DNA from: Atopobiaceae bacterium
GTDB taxonomy: Bacteria; Actinomycetota; Coriobacteriia; Coriobacteriales; Atopobiaceae
Direction of reading: 5' to 3'
NCBI GenBank assembly: GCA_015258485.1
Contig: JABZIF010000043.1
Coordinates: 1 to 8,628 of the forward strand
Length of the DNA: 8,628 nt
The first letter of the stretch is position 1; each line of letters begins with the position of its first letter. Below the pieces are notes generated by a model. It was not told the DNA's origin. It saw only the letters and a list, made by a program, of their open reading frames with translations, and did not search any database. This document shows, piece by piece, positions 1 through 6,853 of this stretch. The position numbers were made by a program, and so were the translations under genes.

Positions 1-245
1 TTGATATTTCAACGCAGACGGCTCCTGATTGCTGCACACTGTTTATGCCTCGTCGTCCTGAGACTCATGCAAGGATACGAGAAGTTCTTGAGGCATGGAA
101 TTCTTTTGATCATGATGAAATGATTAAAGATCTTATGCAGCATATTGAGTATATTGACTTTAATCAGTGTCCTTCATATAAGCCACCTAAAGTATTGCCT
201 GCTCGTCATAAAGAGCTTGCTCCTGCTGAATTTGTAATAAGGTAG
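1..245 (+). CDS. C-terminal end of an unrecognised protein (partial)
   Basis: An open frame enters from the left edge (first full codon at 3) and ends with TAG at 243-245, giving the last 80 residues of a longer protein. An internal ATG at 45 is not a convincing start: there is no Shine-Dalgarno sequence before it and the same frame is open back to the window edge (DISTQTAPDCCTLF precedes it). The tail has a Cys-Cys pair, a basic MPRRPETHARIREVLEAW helix-like stretch, an acidic segment and a Pro/Lys-rich end finishing in EFVIR. It has no signal peptide or membrane segment in the visible part. I do not recognise the family. A terminator about 50 nt after the stop separates it from comEA, so it is probably not part of the competence operon. 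Confidence 0.6.
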   Translation, partial: DISTQTAPDCCTLFMPRRPETHARIREVLEAWNSFDHDEMIKDLMQHIEYIDFNQCPSYKPPKVLPARHKELAPAEFVIR

Positions 246-294
246 GATATATTTTTATTAAGAAGTCTTAGATATCTTGTTTGAACATATTTTT

Positions 295-325
295 AATCCG
301 TTCTGTAAACGGGCGGATTTTTTCT
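295..325 (+). terminator. Rho-independent terminator after the first gene
   Basis: AATCCG (295-300) is the exact reverse complement of CGGATT (314-319), and a T-run (318-323) follows directly. A competing hairpin is possible inside it: TCCGTT (297-302) with AACGGG (308-313), including one T-G pair, around a 5-nt loop. Only the + strand has the U-tract, so it should end transcription of the gene that stops at 245. Confidence 0.6.
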
Positions 326-353
326 TTATATGGATTGATAATCTTAGTTTTTA

Positions 354-368
354 AGTTCAACTTGAACT
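354..368. promoter_or_regulatory. Perfect 15-nt palindrome upstream of comEA (possible operator)
   Basis: AGTTCAA (354-360), a central C (361), and TTGAACT (362-368) form a perfect 7-bp inverted repeat. It lies about 140 nt before the comEA start and after the upstream terminator. There is no T-tract, so it does not look like a terminator. Its right arm contains TTGAAC, a possible -35-like hexamer, with an AT-rich stretch downstream. A poorer copy sits at 433-446 (AACTCAA then GTGAACT, 11 of 14 arm positions matching). The shape fits a dimeric regulator site, but no regulator can be named. Confidence 0.35.
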
Positions 369-506
369 GTTTTCCAATAGGTAAATGAATAATTATGGGA
401 AATTTGGTCAGATCACAAACAAGAATCAAACAAACTCAAGTGAACTATTTCTAATAATAGTGCGCAACATGCCCTAAATAGTTAAATATAAATCTGAGGT
501 GATTGT

Positions 507-1247
507 ATGGCTCAGATTTCATCAAATCGAACTAAAATTCTTACTCAATTAATGAGAAAGTTTAATCTTTCTCGGCAACAATTGGCAGCTGTTATACTGG
601 CAATTATCGTGGCTCTTGTATCTATTGCTGCGTTAATTGTACTTATCATTTCAGCTTCTACAGAGTCGTTTGATAGGACACATAAACAAGATAGTGCCAC
701 AGAGAAAATAATTGCCGCAGATAATCAAAAGAGTGCGGAAGAGGATAAGGCTTCAGAAAAAACGGAAGATACTCATAAGAATAAAGAGACTTTACCCCAG
801 ATGATGGTTCACGTAGATGGCGCGGTAAAATCACCTGGACTTTATACACTTCAGATGGCTAATCCTCGTGTAAATGACGCTATTCAAATTGCTGGAGGAA
901 TTACTGAAGATGCTAATGAACAGAATATTAATTTGGCTTCTCCTGTTGAAGATGGACAAAAGATTTATATTCCACGAAAGGGAGAGGAAAACTCAACAGA
1001 TGTAGTGTCATCTCAAGAGAATAATTCAGCAGGGAATAAGCAAACAGGGCGCACTACTGTTGTAGATATCAATCGAGCAACAACGGATGAATTAACAAAT
1101 CTTCAAGGAGTAGGAGAGGGCTTGGCTAAACGAATTGTTGCTGATAGACAAAAGAATGGTCCTTTTAAAACAACAGAGGATTTAATGCGTGTTTCCGGTA
1201 TCGGGCAGAAAAAGTTTGATCAGTTTAAGGATAACATTCGTGTCTAG
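507..1247 (+). CDS. comEA: ComEA, membrane-anchored DNA receptor for competence
   Basis: ComEA binds incoming double-stranded DNA at the outer face of the membrane and hands it to the ComEC channel. The 246-residue protein shows the usual Gram-positive layout. A short basic cytoplasmic N-terminus comes first, then one transmembrane anchor at about 26-50. A charged Lys/Glu-rich linker follows (52-97), then an SLBB domain at about 99-156 (VHVDGAVKSPGLY, then GQKIYIP). After a Ser/Asn-rich linker, the C-terminal DNA-binding region (186-246) has two helix-hairpin-helix motifs, marked by DINRATTDEL, GVGEGLA (201-207) and GIGQKKF (231-237). The ATG is preceded by GAGGTGA at 496-502. It overlaps comEC by 8 nt. 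The gene looks intact. The family call is strong, but a DNA-uptake role in this strain depends on the broken comEC next door. Confidence 0.93.
   Translation: MAQISSNRTKILTQLMRKFNLSRQQLAAVILAIIVALVSIAALIVLIISASTESFDRTHKQDSATEKIIAADNQKSAEEDKASEKTEDTHKNKETLPQMMVHVDGAVKSPGLYTLQMANPRVNDAIQIAGGITEDANEQNINLASPVEDGQKIYIPRKGEENSTDVVSSQENNSAGNKQTGRTTVVDINRATTDELTNLQGVGEGLAKRIVADRQKNGPFKTTEDLMRVSGIGQKKFDQFKDNIRV
1227..1232 (+). promoter_or_regulatory. Ribosome binding site fixing the comEC start
   Basis: AAGGAT lies inside the end of comEA, 7 nt before a GTG at 1240. This favours the GTG over the ATG at 1189, which sits 17 codons upstream inside the comEA HhH coding region and would add residues that do not belong to the family. 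Confidence 0.6.
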
Positions 1248-3153
1248 AACACCAGAACAACCTCCTCGTCCTTATATTCCGTTTAGTCTTATTGCTCTAG
1301 TGTTTGTATGTCTATTGCTTCAAGTGTTTATCGCAAGAAGTTTGACGCTCTTTAGCGTGTTATTTTGCGTACTTGGAATTTGTGTAATGATTGTGTTTGG
1401 ATTCTGGTATGTAAAATACGCTCATATTAAATACGCAACTGTTTGCTTTGTCTTGTTCTTATTTATAATTATTCTCATTAGATCTTCGTTTGTATATACG
1501 AATCAAATGACATCTTTACAACTTTTAAAAACAGTAGCTATTCATAACTTTGAATTAATTGTTTCCAAGGATAGTGTCTATAAAAATCATACTTGGACAA
1601 GTCAAGCACGTGTAATATACCAGGGGAGATATATTGGATCTGTTGGACTAAATACCAAAAAACAATTTTTTAGAGAAATGCATTTGCATTGTGAGGGAAG
1701 ATTTTCACGTTATAAAGACAATACATTTTCTGAAGAGCAGTTTAGGAGAGGTGTTCTTGGCACAATCCATGTAAATAAGGTTACTTTACATACTTATGGA
1801 GATGGATTTGTAGGAAACATTGCTCAATTTAGGGAAAACTGTATTACGCAATTAAAACCAGAATTAAGTTTTGGTAGAGCACTTGCTGCATGTGGACTTT
1901 GTGCCTATAGGCCAGCCTTATATGATTTCAATATACCTAGAATCTTTCTTCGTTGTGGTCTTATGCATCTTATTGCAATTTCTAGTTGTCATATTGTTAT
2001 TCTTTCAAGTTTTATTGATACCTTTTTTAAAAAGCTTACGGCAAAGCCCTCTATGAGGTGTATGGCAAGCATTTTTCTTCTAGGTGTATATGCGTTATTT
2101 TGCGGACTACCTGCATCTGCGGTACGTTCAATTATTCTTGTTGAACAAAAATATGTTATGCAGTGCGTTGGGAGGAAAAACCATACCCTATCAGCTGCTT
2201 CTGTAGTAGCACTTATAATGCTTTGCGTTAATCCTTTATTAAGCAACAATATTGCTTTTACACTTTCCTTAGCGTGTATTTTTGGGATGAACATATTTGG
2301 TGGATTAGCTCAGTATTACGCAAAAATTACGTACAAATTTTCAGGATATGGGAGCGTTAAAAAAGTATTGATAAAGCCGTTGGCGAGCGTGCGTAATACC
2401 ATGTGTGCAACAACAGTAGCCCAGTTGTCATGCTTACCTATTTCTTGTGTCTATTTTGGACATTTCTCTTTAGTTGCTCCTCTTTCCAGCGCTTTAATTA
2501 CGGGATTGTTTTCTCTGCTTAGTTTGTTTGGGGTAGGAGCAATTGTTTTAAGCTTCCTAAAGCCAGTTCAAGATATAGTTTTTTATCTTGTTGATTTTCT
2601 CGGTATGTTGATAGAGGCACTTGCTTCTTTTTTATCTGAGAGGTCGTTTGCAAGTGTTTCTTTAACTGATATTAGTTGGTTTGTTTCTTTAGCTGTAGTG
2701 GCGGCAATGGTATTGCTCTATCTTTTATGGCCAAGGGGCAAAAGAACAGTTTTATATGGAGTCTGTGTAGCGGCGTGTGTACTTATAGCAGCCGCAAGTC
2801 TTTATTGGAGGTTTTTCTCGCCTTCAAGAATTTGCGTGATGAACATCGGTCAAGGAGATGCCATTTTAGTATGTGATGGGATACATTCGTTATTAGTAGA
2901 TACGAGTGACGGTGACGTAGTTAATGACGCTTTAGAAAGACAGCACATTTCTTATCTAGATACAATTTTGCTTACTCATCTCGATGAAGATCATGCAGGT
3001 GGTGTGAAGTATATGGTAGGTTCTGTTAAAGCGGGCCGAGTTTTGGTTGGGGAGGGAATTACTAAAAAAGAAAAACCCGAACTGCGCCAGGCAATTCAAA
3101 AGGTATCGGGTAATGGTTCGTACGAGGTTTATATGGTGATGAGTTTGATGTAG
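1240..3153 (+). CDS. comEC: ComEC/Rec2 DNA-uptake channel, N-terminal 637 residues, truncated by a frameshift
   Basis: ComEC forms the inner-membrane channel that takes up single-stranded DNA. From the GTG at 1240, hydrophobic segments fill residues 12-85. A soluble OB/DUF4131-like stretch follows at about 90-215. The Competence domain begins near 220, with its signature at 240-251 (GLMHLIAISSCH; most relatives read ISGLH here), and further membrane segments run to about 525. A ComEC-type metallo-beta-lactamase domain then starts with MNIGQGDAIL (534 on) and continues to the metal-binding motif THLDEDH (579-585). Past about residue 630 the reading becomes unrelated (MVMSLM) and stops at 3151-3153, in the middle of that domain. 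The missing remainder lies in the next frame (3114-3626). Correcting one base would give about 795 residues, a normal family length. Single-base loss, for example in the short T-run at 3128-3130, or a sequence error would explain it. Confidence 0.85.
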   Translation: MSRTPEQPPRPYIPFSLIALVFVCLLLQVFIARSLTLFSVLFCVLGICVMIVFGFWYVKYAHIKYATVCFVLFLFIIILIRSSFVYTNQMTSLQLLKTVAIHNFELIVSKDSVYKNHTWTSQARVIYQGRYIGSVGLNTKKQFFREMHLHCEGRFSRYKDNTFSEEQFRRGVLGTIHVNKVTLHTYGDGFVGNIAQFRENCITQLKPELSFGRALAACGLCAYRPALYDFNIPRIFLRCGLMHLIAISSCHIVILSSFIDTFFKKLTAKPSMRCMASIFLLGVYALFCGLPASAVRSIILVEQKYVMQCVGRKNHTLSAASVVALIMLCVNPLLSNNIAFTLSLACIFGMNIFGGLAQYYAKITYKFSGYGSVKKVLIKPLASVRNTMCATTVAQLSCLPISCVYFGHFSLVAPLSSALITGLFSLLSLFGVGAIVLSFLKPVQDIVFYLVDFLGMLIEALASFLSERSFASVSLTDISWFVSLAVVAAMVLLYLLWPRGKRTVLYGVCVAACVLIAAASLYWRFFSPSRICVMNIGQGDAILVCDGIHSLLVDTSDGDVVNDALERQHISYLDTILLTHLDEDHAGGVKYMVGSVKAGRVLVGEGITKKEKPELRQAIQKVSGNGSYEVYMVMSLM

Positions 3154-3626
3154 GTCGCTTTCATGTGCGCGTAGTATGGCCACATAAGGGTTATAAGACA
3201 AATGAAGCTAATAATGCCTCTGTTGAGCTTTACGTGACGTATAACGATGGACATAATACTCTCACCACACTTTTGACAGGAGATGCTGAAAGAGATCAGA
3301 CAAAAGAGACAGTGATTACTGGTGATGTTGAAGATATTGATTTTTTAAAAGTTGGTCATCATGGAGCAGCAAAGTCGCTCTATCCAGAAACTGCTCGTGT
3401 ACTTAAGCCTGAGGTTGCAGTAGCAAGTGCAGGAAAGAATAATCGCTACGGACATCCAAAACAAGAAGCAATAGACATTTTAGAGGAGGTGGGAGCAAAG
3501 TTTTATTGCACAAAAGATTATGGAGATGTCACTGTGTTTCCTGGGGAACAAGGACCGAGGGTGAGTGTGCAACATGCTAAAGTAGATACGGAACATGAGG
3601 AGGAAAAAGATGACGGAGCAGGCTAA
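3114..3626 (+). pseudogene. comEC: ComEC C-terminal part (second half of the lactamase-like domain) in the shifted frame
   Basis: This frame is open from just after a TAA at 3111 to the TAA at 3624-3626. It carries what the upstream comEC piece lacks. YGDEFDVGRF and VRVVWP match the strand region after the metal motif. They are followed by NNASVEL, the LTGDAE motif (Asp codon at 3282), KVGHHGAAKS (His codons at 3357 and 3360) and the family's KNNRYGHP segment, then a charged tail. The only usable start is GTG at 3165, with at best a weak TAGG ten bases before it. That start would drop the GDEF strand, so independent translation is doubtful. I read it as the 3' part of one comEC gene split by an indel. 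The coding sense is well preserved, so the damage is recent or is an artefact. Its end overlaps holA by 17 nt. Confidence 0.8.
3598..3603 (+). promoter_or_regulatory. Strong ribosome binding site fixing the holA start
   Basis: AGGAGG lies 6 nt before the ATG at 3610, inside the end of comEC. The other in-frame ATG at 3595 comes before this site and has none of its own, so 3610 is the likely start. Confidence 0.75.
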
Positions 3627-4572
3627 GTTACTAGCTGCATATTTGGCTGTAGGTCCTGATGAGCAGAAACAATCTCGAGCTATTGATAAACTAAAAAGTC
3701 GTCTTAACCAGAGTTTTATAACGTTTAATCTTGATGAGATTATGGTAGGTTCGGAGCTAACTCCTGAGTCCGTAATTACTTCTGCGCAAACGCTTCCTAT
3801 GGGTGATTTTAGGAGAATTGTTGTTATTGACGGTGCAGGTAAATTACCTAAAGCAGTTTCCGAGGCACTTATTGAGTATTTAAAAAATCCTAATCCTTCT
3901 ACAACGTTATTACTATCTGCAAAAACATTGGCTAAATCAACAAGATTGTATAAAGCTATAGCAGCACTTGGTACACAAGCAATCATTGATTGTGCTGCCT
4001 TGTCAAGAAAACAATTGCCGTCATATGTTCAGCGACTTGGCCAAAAGTATGGACTACAAATTCCAAGTAATGCAGCAAATGAATTGATTAGTCGTGTTGG
4101 TGATAATACTACGATGCTTGACTCTCAGGTTATGTCTTTAGCTTCGCTCTTAGGTCATCCGGGTGCTATTGATATTCAGTTCGTTGAAACTCATGTGGCA
4201 CGAGTTGTCGAAGTTAAACCGTGGGATTTTCTTGATAGTATTTCAGCGAGAAATATAAAGAAAGCCATGGAGTTATATAGTCAGCTCGATACTACAGAAG
4301 CTCTTGGACTTTTATCTTTAATTACTTCTCGTATCAGAGATCTTATTTGTGCTCGTTCAATGGTAAAACGAGGCACGGTGCAAGAGCTTGCTGCTGCTTT
4401 AGGTAAGCAGGATTGGCAAGTAAGAAATTATTCTCAGTGGGCACGCCGGTTTGGTGATGGTGAACTAGAACATATTTTGAGTATCTGTGCACATACAGAG
4501 CGAGAATTAAAGAGCGGAAAAGATAAAGTTACTTCTATGACAAAGCTTATTTTTGCTGTATGTGGTATATAA
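3610..4572 (+). CDS. holA: DNA polymerase III delta subunit
   Basis: The delta subunit is the wrench of the clamp loader: it opens the beta sliding clamp so that it can be placed on primed DNA. The 320-residue length is typical. The N-terminal AAA+-like fold begins with KLLAAYLAVGPDEQ and includes the family segment LPMGDFRRIVVIDGAGKL (62-79), followed by EYLKNP and TLLLSAKTL. As in other delta subunits there is no working Walker A ATP site. The C-terminal collar domain (about 205-320) has KPWDFLDSI, then LGLLSLITSRIRDL, and ends with the ERELKSGK segment. The gene overlaps comEC by 17 nt and is last in the operon. The strong AGGAGG should let it be translated even though comEC translation stops about 460 nt upstream. 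It is essential in most bacteria, so the operon must stay transcribed. Confidence 0.9.
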   Translation: MTEQAKLLAAYLAVGPDEQKQSRAIDKLKSRLNQSFITFNLDEIMVGSELTPESVITSAQTLPMGDFRRIVVIDGAGKLPKAVSEALIEYLKNPNPSTTLLLSAKTLAKSTRLYKAIAALGTQAIIDCAALSRKQLPSYVQRLGQKYGLQIPSNAANELISRVGDNTTMLDSQVMSLASLLGHPGAIDIQFVETHVARVVEVKPWDFLDSISARNIKKAMELYSQLDTTEALGLLSLITSRIRDLICARSMVKRGTVQELAAALGKQDWQVRNYSQWARRFGDGELEHILSICAHTERELKSGKDKVTSMTKLIFAVCGI

Positions 4573-4606
4573 AAGTTTGCCAAAATGAGACCCAGAACAT
4601 ATAACT

Positions 4607-4638
4607 AAATAAAAAACGAACCCCGAAGAGTTCGTTTT
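4607..4638 (-). terminator. Rho-independent terminator of rpsT, shared tail-to-tail with holA
   Basis: AAAACGAAC (4613-4621) and GTTCGTTTT (4630-4638) form a perfect 9-bp stem around an 8-nt loop. On the - strand the stem is followed by T-rich TTATTTAG, a good U-tract for rpsT. On the + strand the stem ends in TTTT and is followed by AAAAG, so it may also act, less efficiently, on the operon ending with holA. Confidence 0.8.
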
Positions 4639-4650
4639 AAAAGTTTTATA

Positions 4651-4667
4651 TAAGTAGGCGCTACTTA
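4651..4667 (-). repeat. Small perfect hairpin across the rpsT stop codon
   Basis: TAAGTAG (4651-4657), GCG (4658-4660) and CTACTTA (4661-4667) form a 7-bp stem with a 3-nt loop. The rpsT stop codon (4661-4663) is in one arm. It lacks a U-tract, so it is probably an RNA 3'-end structure ahead of the true terminator about 13 nt further on. Confidence 0.5.
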
Positions 4668-4924
4668 AGAGTATTTACCAATTTCTGAACTCCACTCTTA
4701 CGCTGAGCAGCTTGATTCTTATGTACGATACCCTTTGAAGCAGCTTTATCAAGAAGACGAGATGCCTTGTTTGCAGCAGTCTGAGCATCTTCAAGCTTGC
4801 CTGCCTCTACAGCAGAATGTACTGCCTTAATTGCAGTTTTAAGCTCGGAGCGGACAGCCTTGTTGCGCTGGCGTGCCTTCTCAGCGGTGATAATACGCTT
4901 CTTCTGAGACTTAATGTTAGCCAC
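4661..4924 (-). CDS. rpsT: 30S ribosomal protein S20
   Basis: S20 is a small basic helical protein that binds 16S rRNA early in assembly of the 30S subunit. The 87-residue product has the family N-terminus [10 protein letters not shown], a basic core [16 protein letters not shown] and the hallmark [16 protein letters not shown] near the C-terminus. The wording resembles actinobacterial S20. The start codon is GTG (4922-4924), with AAAGGAA at 4931-4937 six bases before it. It is transcribed alone, against its neighbours: it converges with holA and diverges from lepA. In E. coli, rpsT also has a non-AUG start (UUG) that takes part in autoregulation by S20; whether GTG does so here is unknown. 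The gene is intact, with its own promoter and terminator. Confidence 0.96.
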   Translation of the reverse strand: MANIKSQKKRIITAEKARQRNKAVRSELKTAIKAVHSAVEAGKLEDAQTAANKASRLLDKAASKGIVHKNQAAQRKSGVQKLVNTLK

Positions 4925-4991
4925 GTGCGATTCCTTTCGGTGTTTACAATGTGAGGCCTCTTCGCTGAGACACGTTTGAGGTAGCTTTAGA

Positions 4992-5000
4992 AGTATAGCA
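4992..5000 (-). promoter_or_regulatory. rpsT promoter, extended -10 type
   Basis: Read on the - strand, TGC followed by TATACT (the -10 at 4997-4992) makes an extended -10 element. No good -35 is visible at 16-18 nt spacing; GCGTAA-like bases there overlap the lepA -10. Transcription would begin near 4985-4988 and leave a leader of about 60 nt. The leader can form a modest hairpin (GTCTC, loop AGCGAA, GAGGC; 4956-4971). Confidence 0.5.
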
Positions 5001-5019
5001 CGGAAGGAGCAATTTACGC

Positions 5020-5025
5020 TATTAT
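5020..5025 (+). promoter_or_regulatory. lepA -10 element for a probable leaderless mRNA
   Basis: TATTAT at 5020-5025 is followed by 7 nt and then the lepA ATG at 5033. Transcription would then begin at or next to the A of the start codon. No -35 is recognisable 16-18 nt upstream, and no Shine-Dalgarno sequence lies between the -10 and the ATG. The purine-rich GGAAGGAG at 5002-5009 is 23 nt from the ATG, too far to serve. This arrangement is common in Actinomycetota. Confidence 0.5.
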
Positions 5026-5032
5026 TTTCCCT

Positions 5033-6844
5033 ATGGATACTCAGGATACATTACATATTCGCAACTTTTCCATTGTTGCCCACATTGACCATGGTAAATC
5101 AACCATCAGTGATCGCATTTTAGAGCTTACCCATACCGTTGAAGAACGGGATATGGAGTCACAGCTTTTAGATACTATGGACATTGAACGAGAACGAGGC
5201 ATTACTATCAAATCAAATGCTGTTCGCGTGATGTATGACGCTGATGATGGACAGCGCTATCAGTTTAATTTGATTGACACTCCCGGTCATGTTGACTTTA
5301 CGTATGAGGTTTCACGATCTTTGGCAGCGTGTGAGGGTGCAGTTTTAGTTGTAGATGCTACGCAAGGTGTAGAGGCACAAACGGTCTCTAATGCAATGCT
5401 TGCGATGAACGCAAATTTAGACATTGTTCCTGCTATCAATAAAATTGATTTGCCCTCTGCTCGTCCAGATGAAGTCCGTGCAGAAATTGAAGATTCGCTT
5501 GCAATCCCTGCTGATGATGCGGTGTGCGTTTCAGGAAAAACAGGAGAAGGAATTCATGAGCTTCTTGAGGCACTCGTATATTTAATTTCTCCTCCACAAG
5601 GCGATAAGAACGCTCCGCTTAAAGCGCTTATTCTTGATTCTTATTTTGATCAGTTTAGAGGGGTTGTTGCAACTGTTAGGGTGTTTGATGGTTCAATTAA
5701 AGCTGGCGACCAGCTTTTTATGATGCAAAGTCAGACTCCATTTTTGGTAGAAGAGGTTGGTGCAAAACGACCCTTGGAGGTTGCCGTTGATCAACTTTCT
5801 GTTGGGGAAGTCGGGTATGTTGTTACGGGTCTTAAAGACCCTGAAGCTGTTCGTGTAGGAGACACTATTTCTAATAGAGATAACCCTTGCGATGCACCGC
5901 TTCCTGGTTATCGTGAAGCCAAGCCTATGGTTTATACAGGACTTTTTCCTGTAGATAATAAACAGTACGAAAATCTCCGAGATGCTCTTGATAAGCTTCA
6001 TGTAAATGACCCTTCGCTAACCTGGTCACCAGAAACATCTGTTGCTCTTGGATTTGGCTTTAGAGTTGGCTTTTTAGGGCTTTTACATATGGAAGTCGTT
6101 AAAGAGCGTCTTGAGAGAGAATTTGATCTTGATCTTATTGCTACGAGTCCGTCTGTTGATTATCACGTGTATAAAACTGACGGAACCATGGTTGAGATTA
6201 CAAGCCCTCAAGATCTTCCTGATGTTACTAAAATTGATCATATTGATGAGCCCTATTTGAACGCAAAGATTATTGTTCCACCAGAATACGTTGGAGCGGT
6301 AATGCAGCTTGTGGTAGATCATAGAGGTATTTCCGAAGATATGGTGTATCTATCGGAGAAATCAGTAGAAATGCACTTTAGTATTCCTTTGGCTGAGCTT
6401 ATTTTGGACTTCTTTGATCAACTTAAGAGTAGAACCAAAGGTTACGCTTCTTTGGACTATGAGTTTGATTCGTACCGTACTTCTGACCTGGTTAAGCTTG
6501 ATATTTTGCTTGCTGGAGACGTTGTAGATGCGCTTTCGTTTATTGTTCACAAAGACAAAGCGTATGATCTTGCCCGCGGTCTTTGTGACAGGCTTAAAGG
6601 TATCATTCCTCAGCAACTCTTTGAGGTTCCTATTCAGGGCGCCATTGGAAATAAAATCATTTCTCGTTCTACCGTTCGCGCGCGTAGAAAGGACGTCTTA
6701 GCTAAATGCTACGGCGGTGACATTTCCAGAAAGCGCAAGCTGCTCGAGAAGCAAAAAGAGGGTAAGAAGCGTATGAAGCAGATTGGTTCAGTTGAAGTGC
6801 CTCAAGAGGCGTTCTTGGCTGTTCTCAAGGTTGATGACGAGTAG
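5033..6844 (+). CDS. lepA: Elongation factor 4 (LepA), ribosome-associated GTPase
   Basis: LepA is a translational GTPase related to EF-G that acts on ribosomes and has been linked to back-translocation, stress and 30S biogenesis. At 603 residues it is full length. The G domain shows all five motifs: AHIDHGKS (16-23), RGITI (55-59), DTPGH (82-86, with the catalytic His86), NKID (136-139) and SGKTG (167-171). The beta-barrel domain and the EF-G-like domains follow, including [16 protein letters not shown] from about 406. The LepA-specific C-terminal domain is complete, with [18 protein letters not shown] and [13 protein letters not shown] near the end. The ATG at 5033 gives the standard short N-terminus; no upstream in-frame start exists, and no Shine-Dalgarno sequence is present, pointing to leaderless initiation. 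It heads the lepA-dusB-hemW operon. Confidence 0.97.
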   Translation: MDTQDTLHIRNFSIVAHIDHGKSTISDRILELTHTVEERDMESQLLDTMDIERERGITIKSNAVRVMYDADDGQRYQFNLIDTPGHVDFTYEVSRSLAACEGAVLVVDATQGVEAQTVSNAMLAMNANLDIVPAINKIDLPSARPDEVRAEIEDSLAIPADDAVCVSGKTGEGIHELLEALVYLISPPQGDKNAPLKALILDSYFDQFRGVVATVRVFDGSIKAGDQLFMMQSQTPFLVEEVGAKRPLEVAVDQLSVGEVGYVVTGLKDPEAVRVGDTISNRDNPCDAPLPGYREAKPMVYTGLFPVDNKQYENLRDALDKLHVNDPSLTWSPETSVALGFGFRVGFLGLLHMEVVKERLEREFDLDLIATSPSVDYHVYKTDGTMVEITSPQDLPDVTKIDHIDEPYLNAKIIVPPEYVGAVMQLVVDHRGISEDMVYLSEKSVEMHFSIPLAELILDFFDQLKSRTKGYASLDYEFDSYRTSDLVKLDILLAGDVVDALSFIVHKDKAYDLARGLCDRLKGIIPQQLFEVPIQGAIGNKIISRSTVRARRKDVLAKCYGGDISRKRKLLEKQKEGKKRMKQIGSVEVPQEAFLAVLKVDDE

Positions 6845-6853
6845 AAGGTATTT

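Noticed and set aside
45..245. A stand-alone 66-residue gene
   Set aside because: The frame is open to the left window edge and no ribosome binding site precedes the ATG, so it is the tail of a longer gene.
442..487. TAATAAT (452-458) or TTAAAT (482-487) as the comEA -10
   Set aside because: Neither has a matching -35 or an extended -10 TG, and the whole leader is AT-rich, so I cannot assign the promoter.
1189..1191. ATG as comEC start
   Set aside because: It lies deep inside comEA, has no ribosome binding site and would add 17 residues. GTG at 1240 has AAGGAT 7 nt before it.
1989..2294. Minus-strand open frame inside comEC, and similar ones inside comEA, lepA and dusB
   Set aside because: They lie opposite genes with clear family motifs, have low-complexity or implausible composition and no ribosome binding sites.
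3064..3075. A-rich stretch as the site of comEC frameshifting
   Set aside because: Slipping by -1 here would meet the TAA at 3111 before reaching the restored frame, so the shift must be further downstream.
3595..3597. ATG as holA start
   Set aside because: The AGGAGG at 3598-3603 lies after it and points to the ATG at 3610.
4922..4927. CACGTG palindrome at the rpsT start as a regulator site
   Set aside because: It is a 6-nt palindrome formed by the GTG start and its flank, and chance occurrence is likely.
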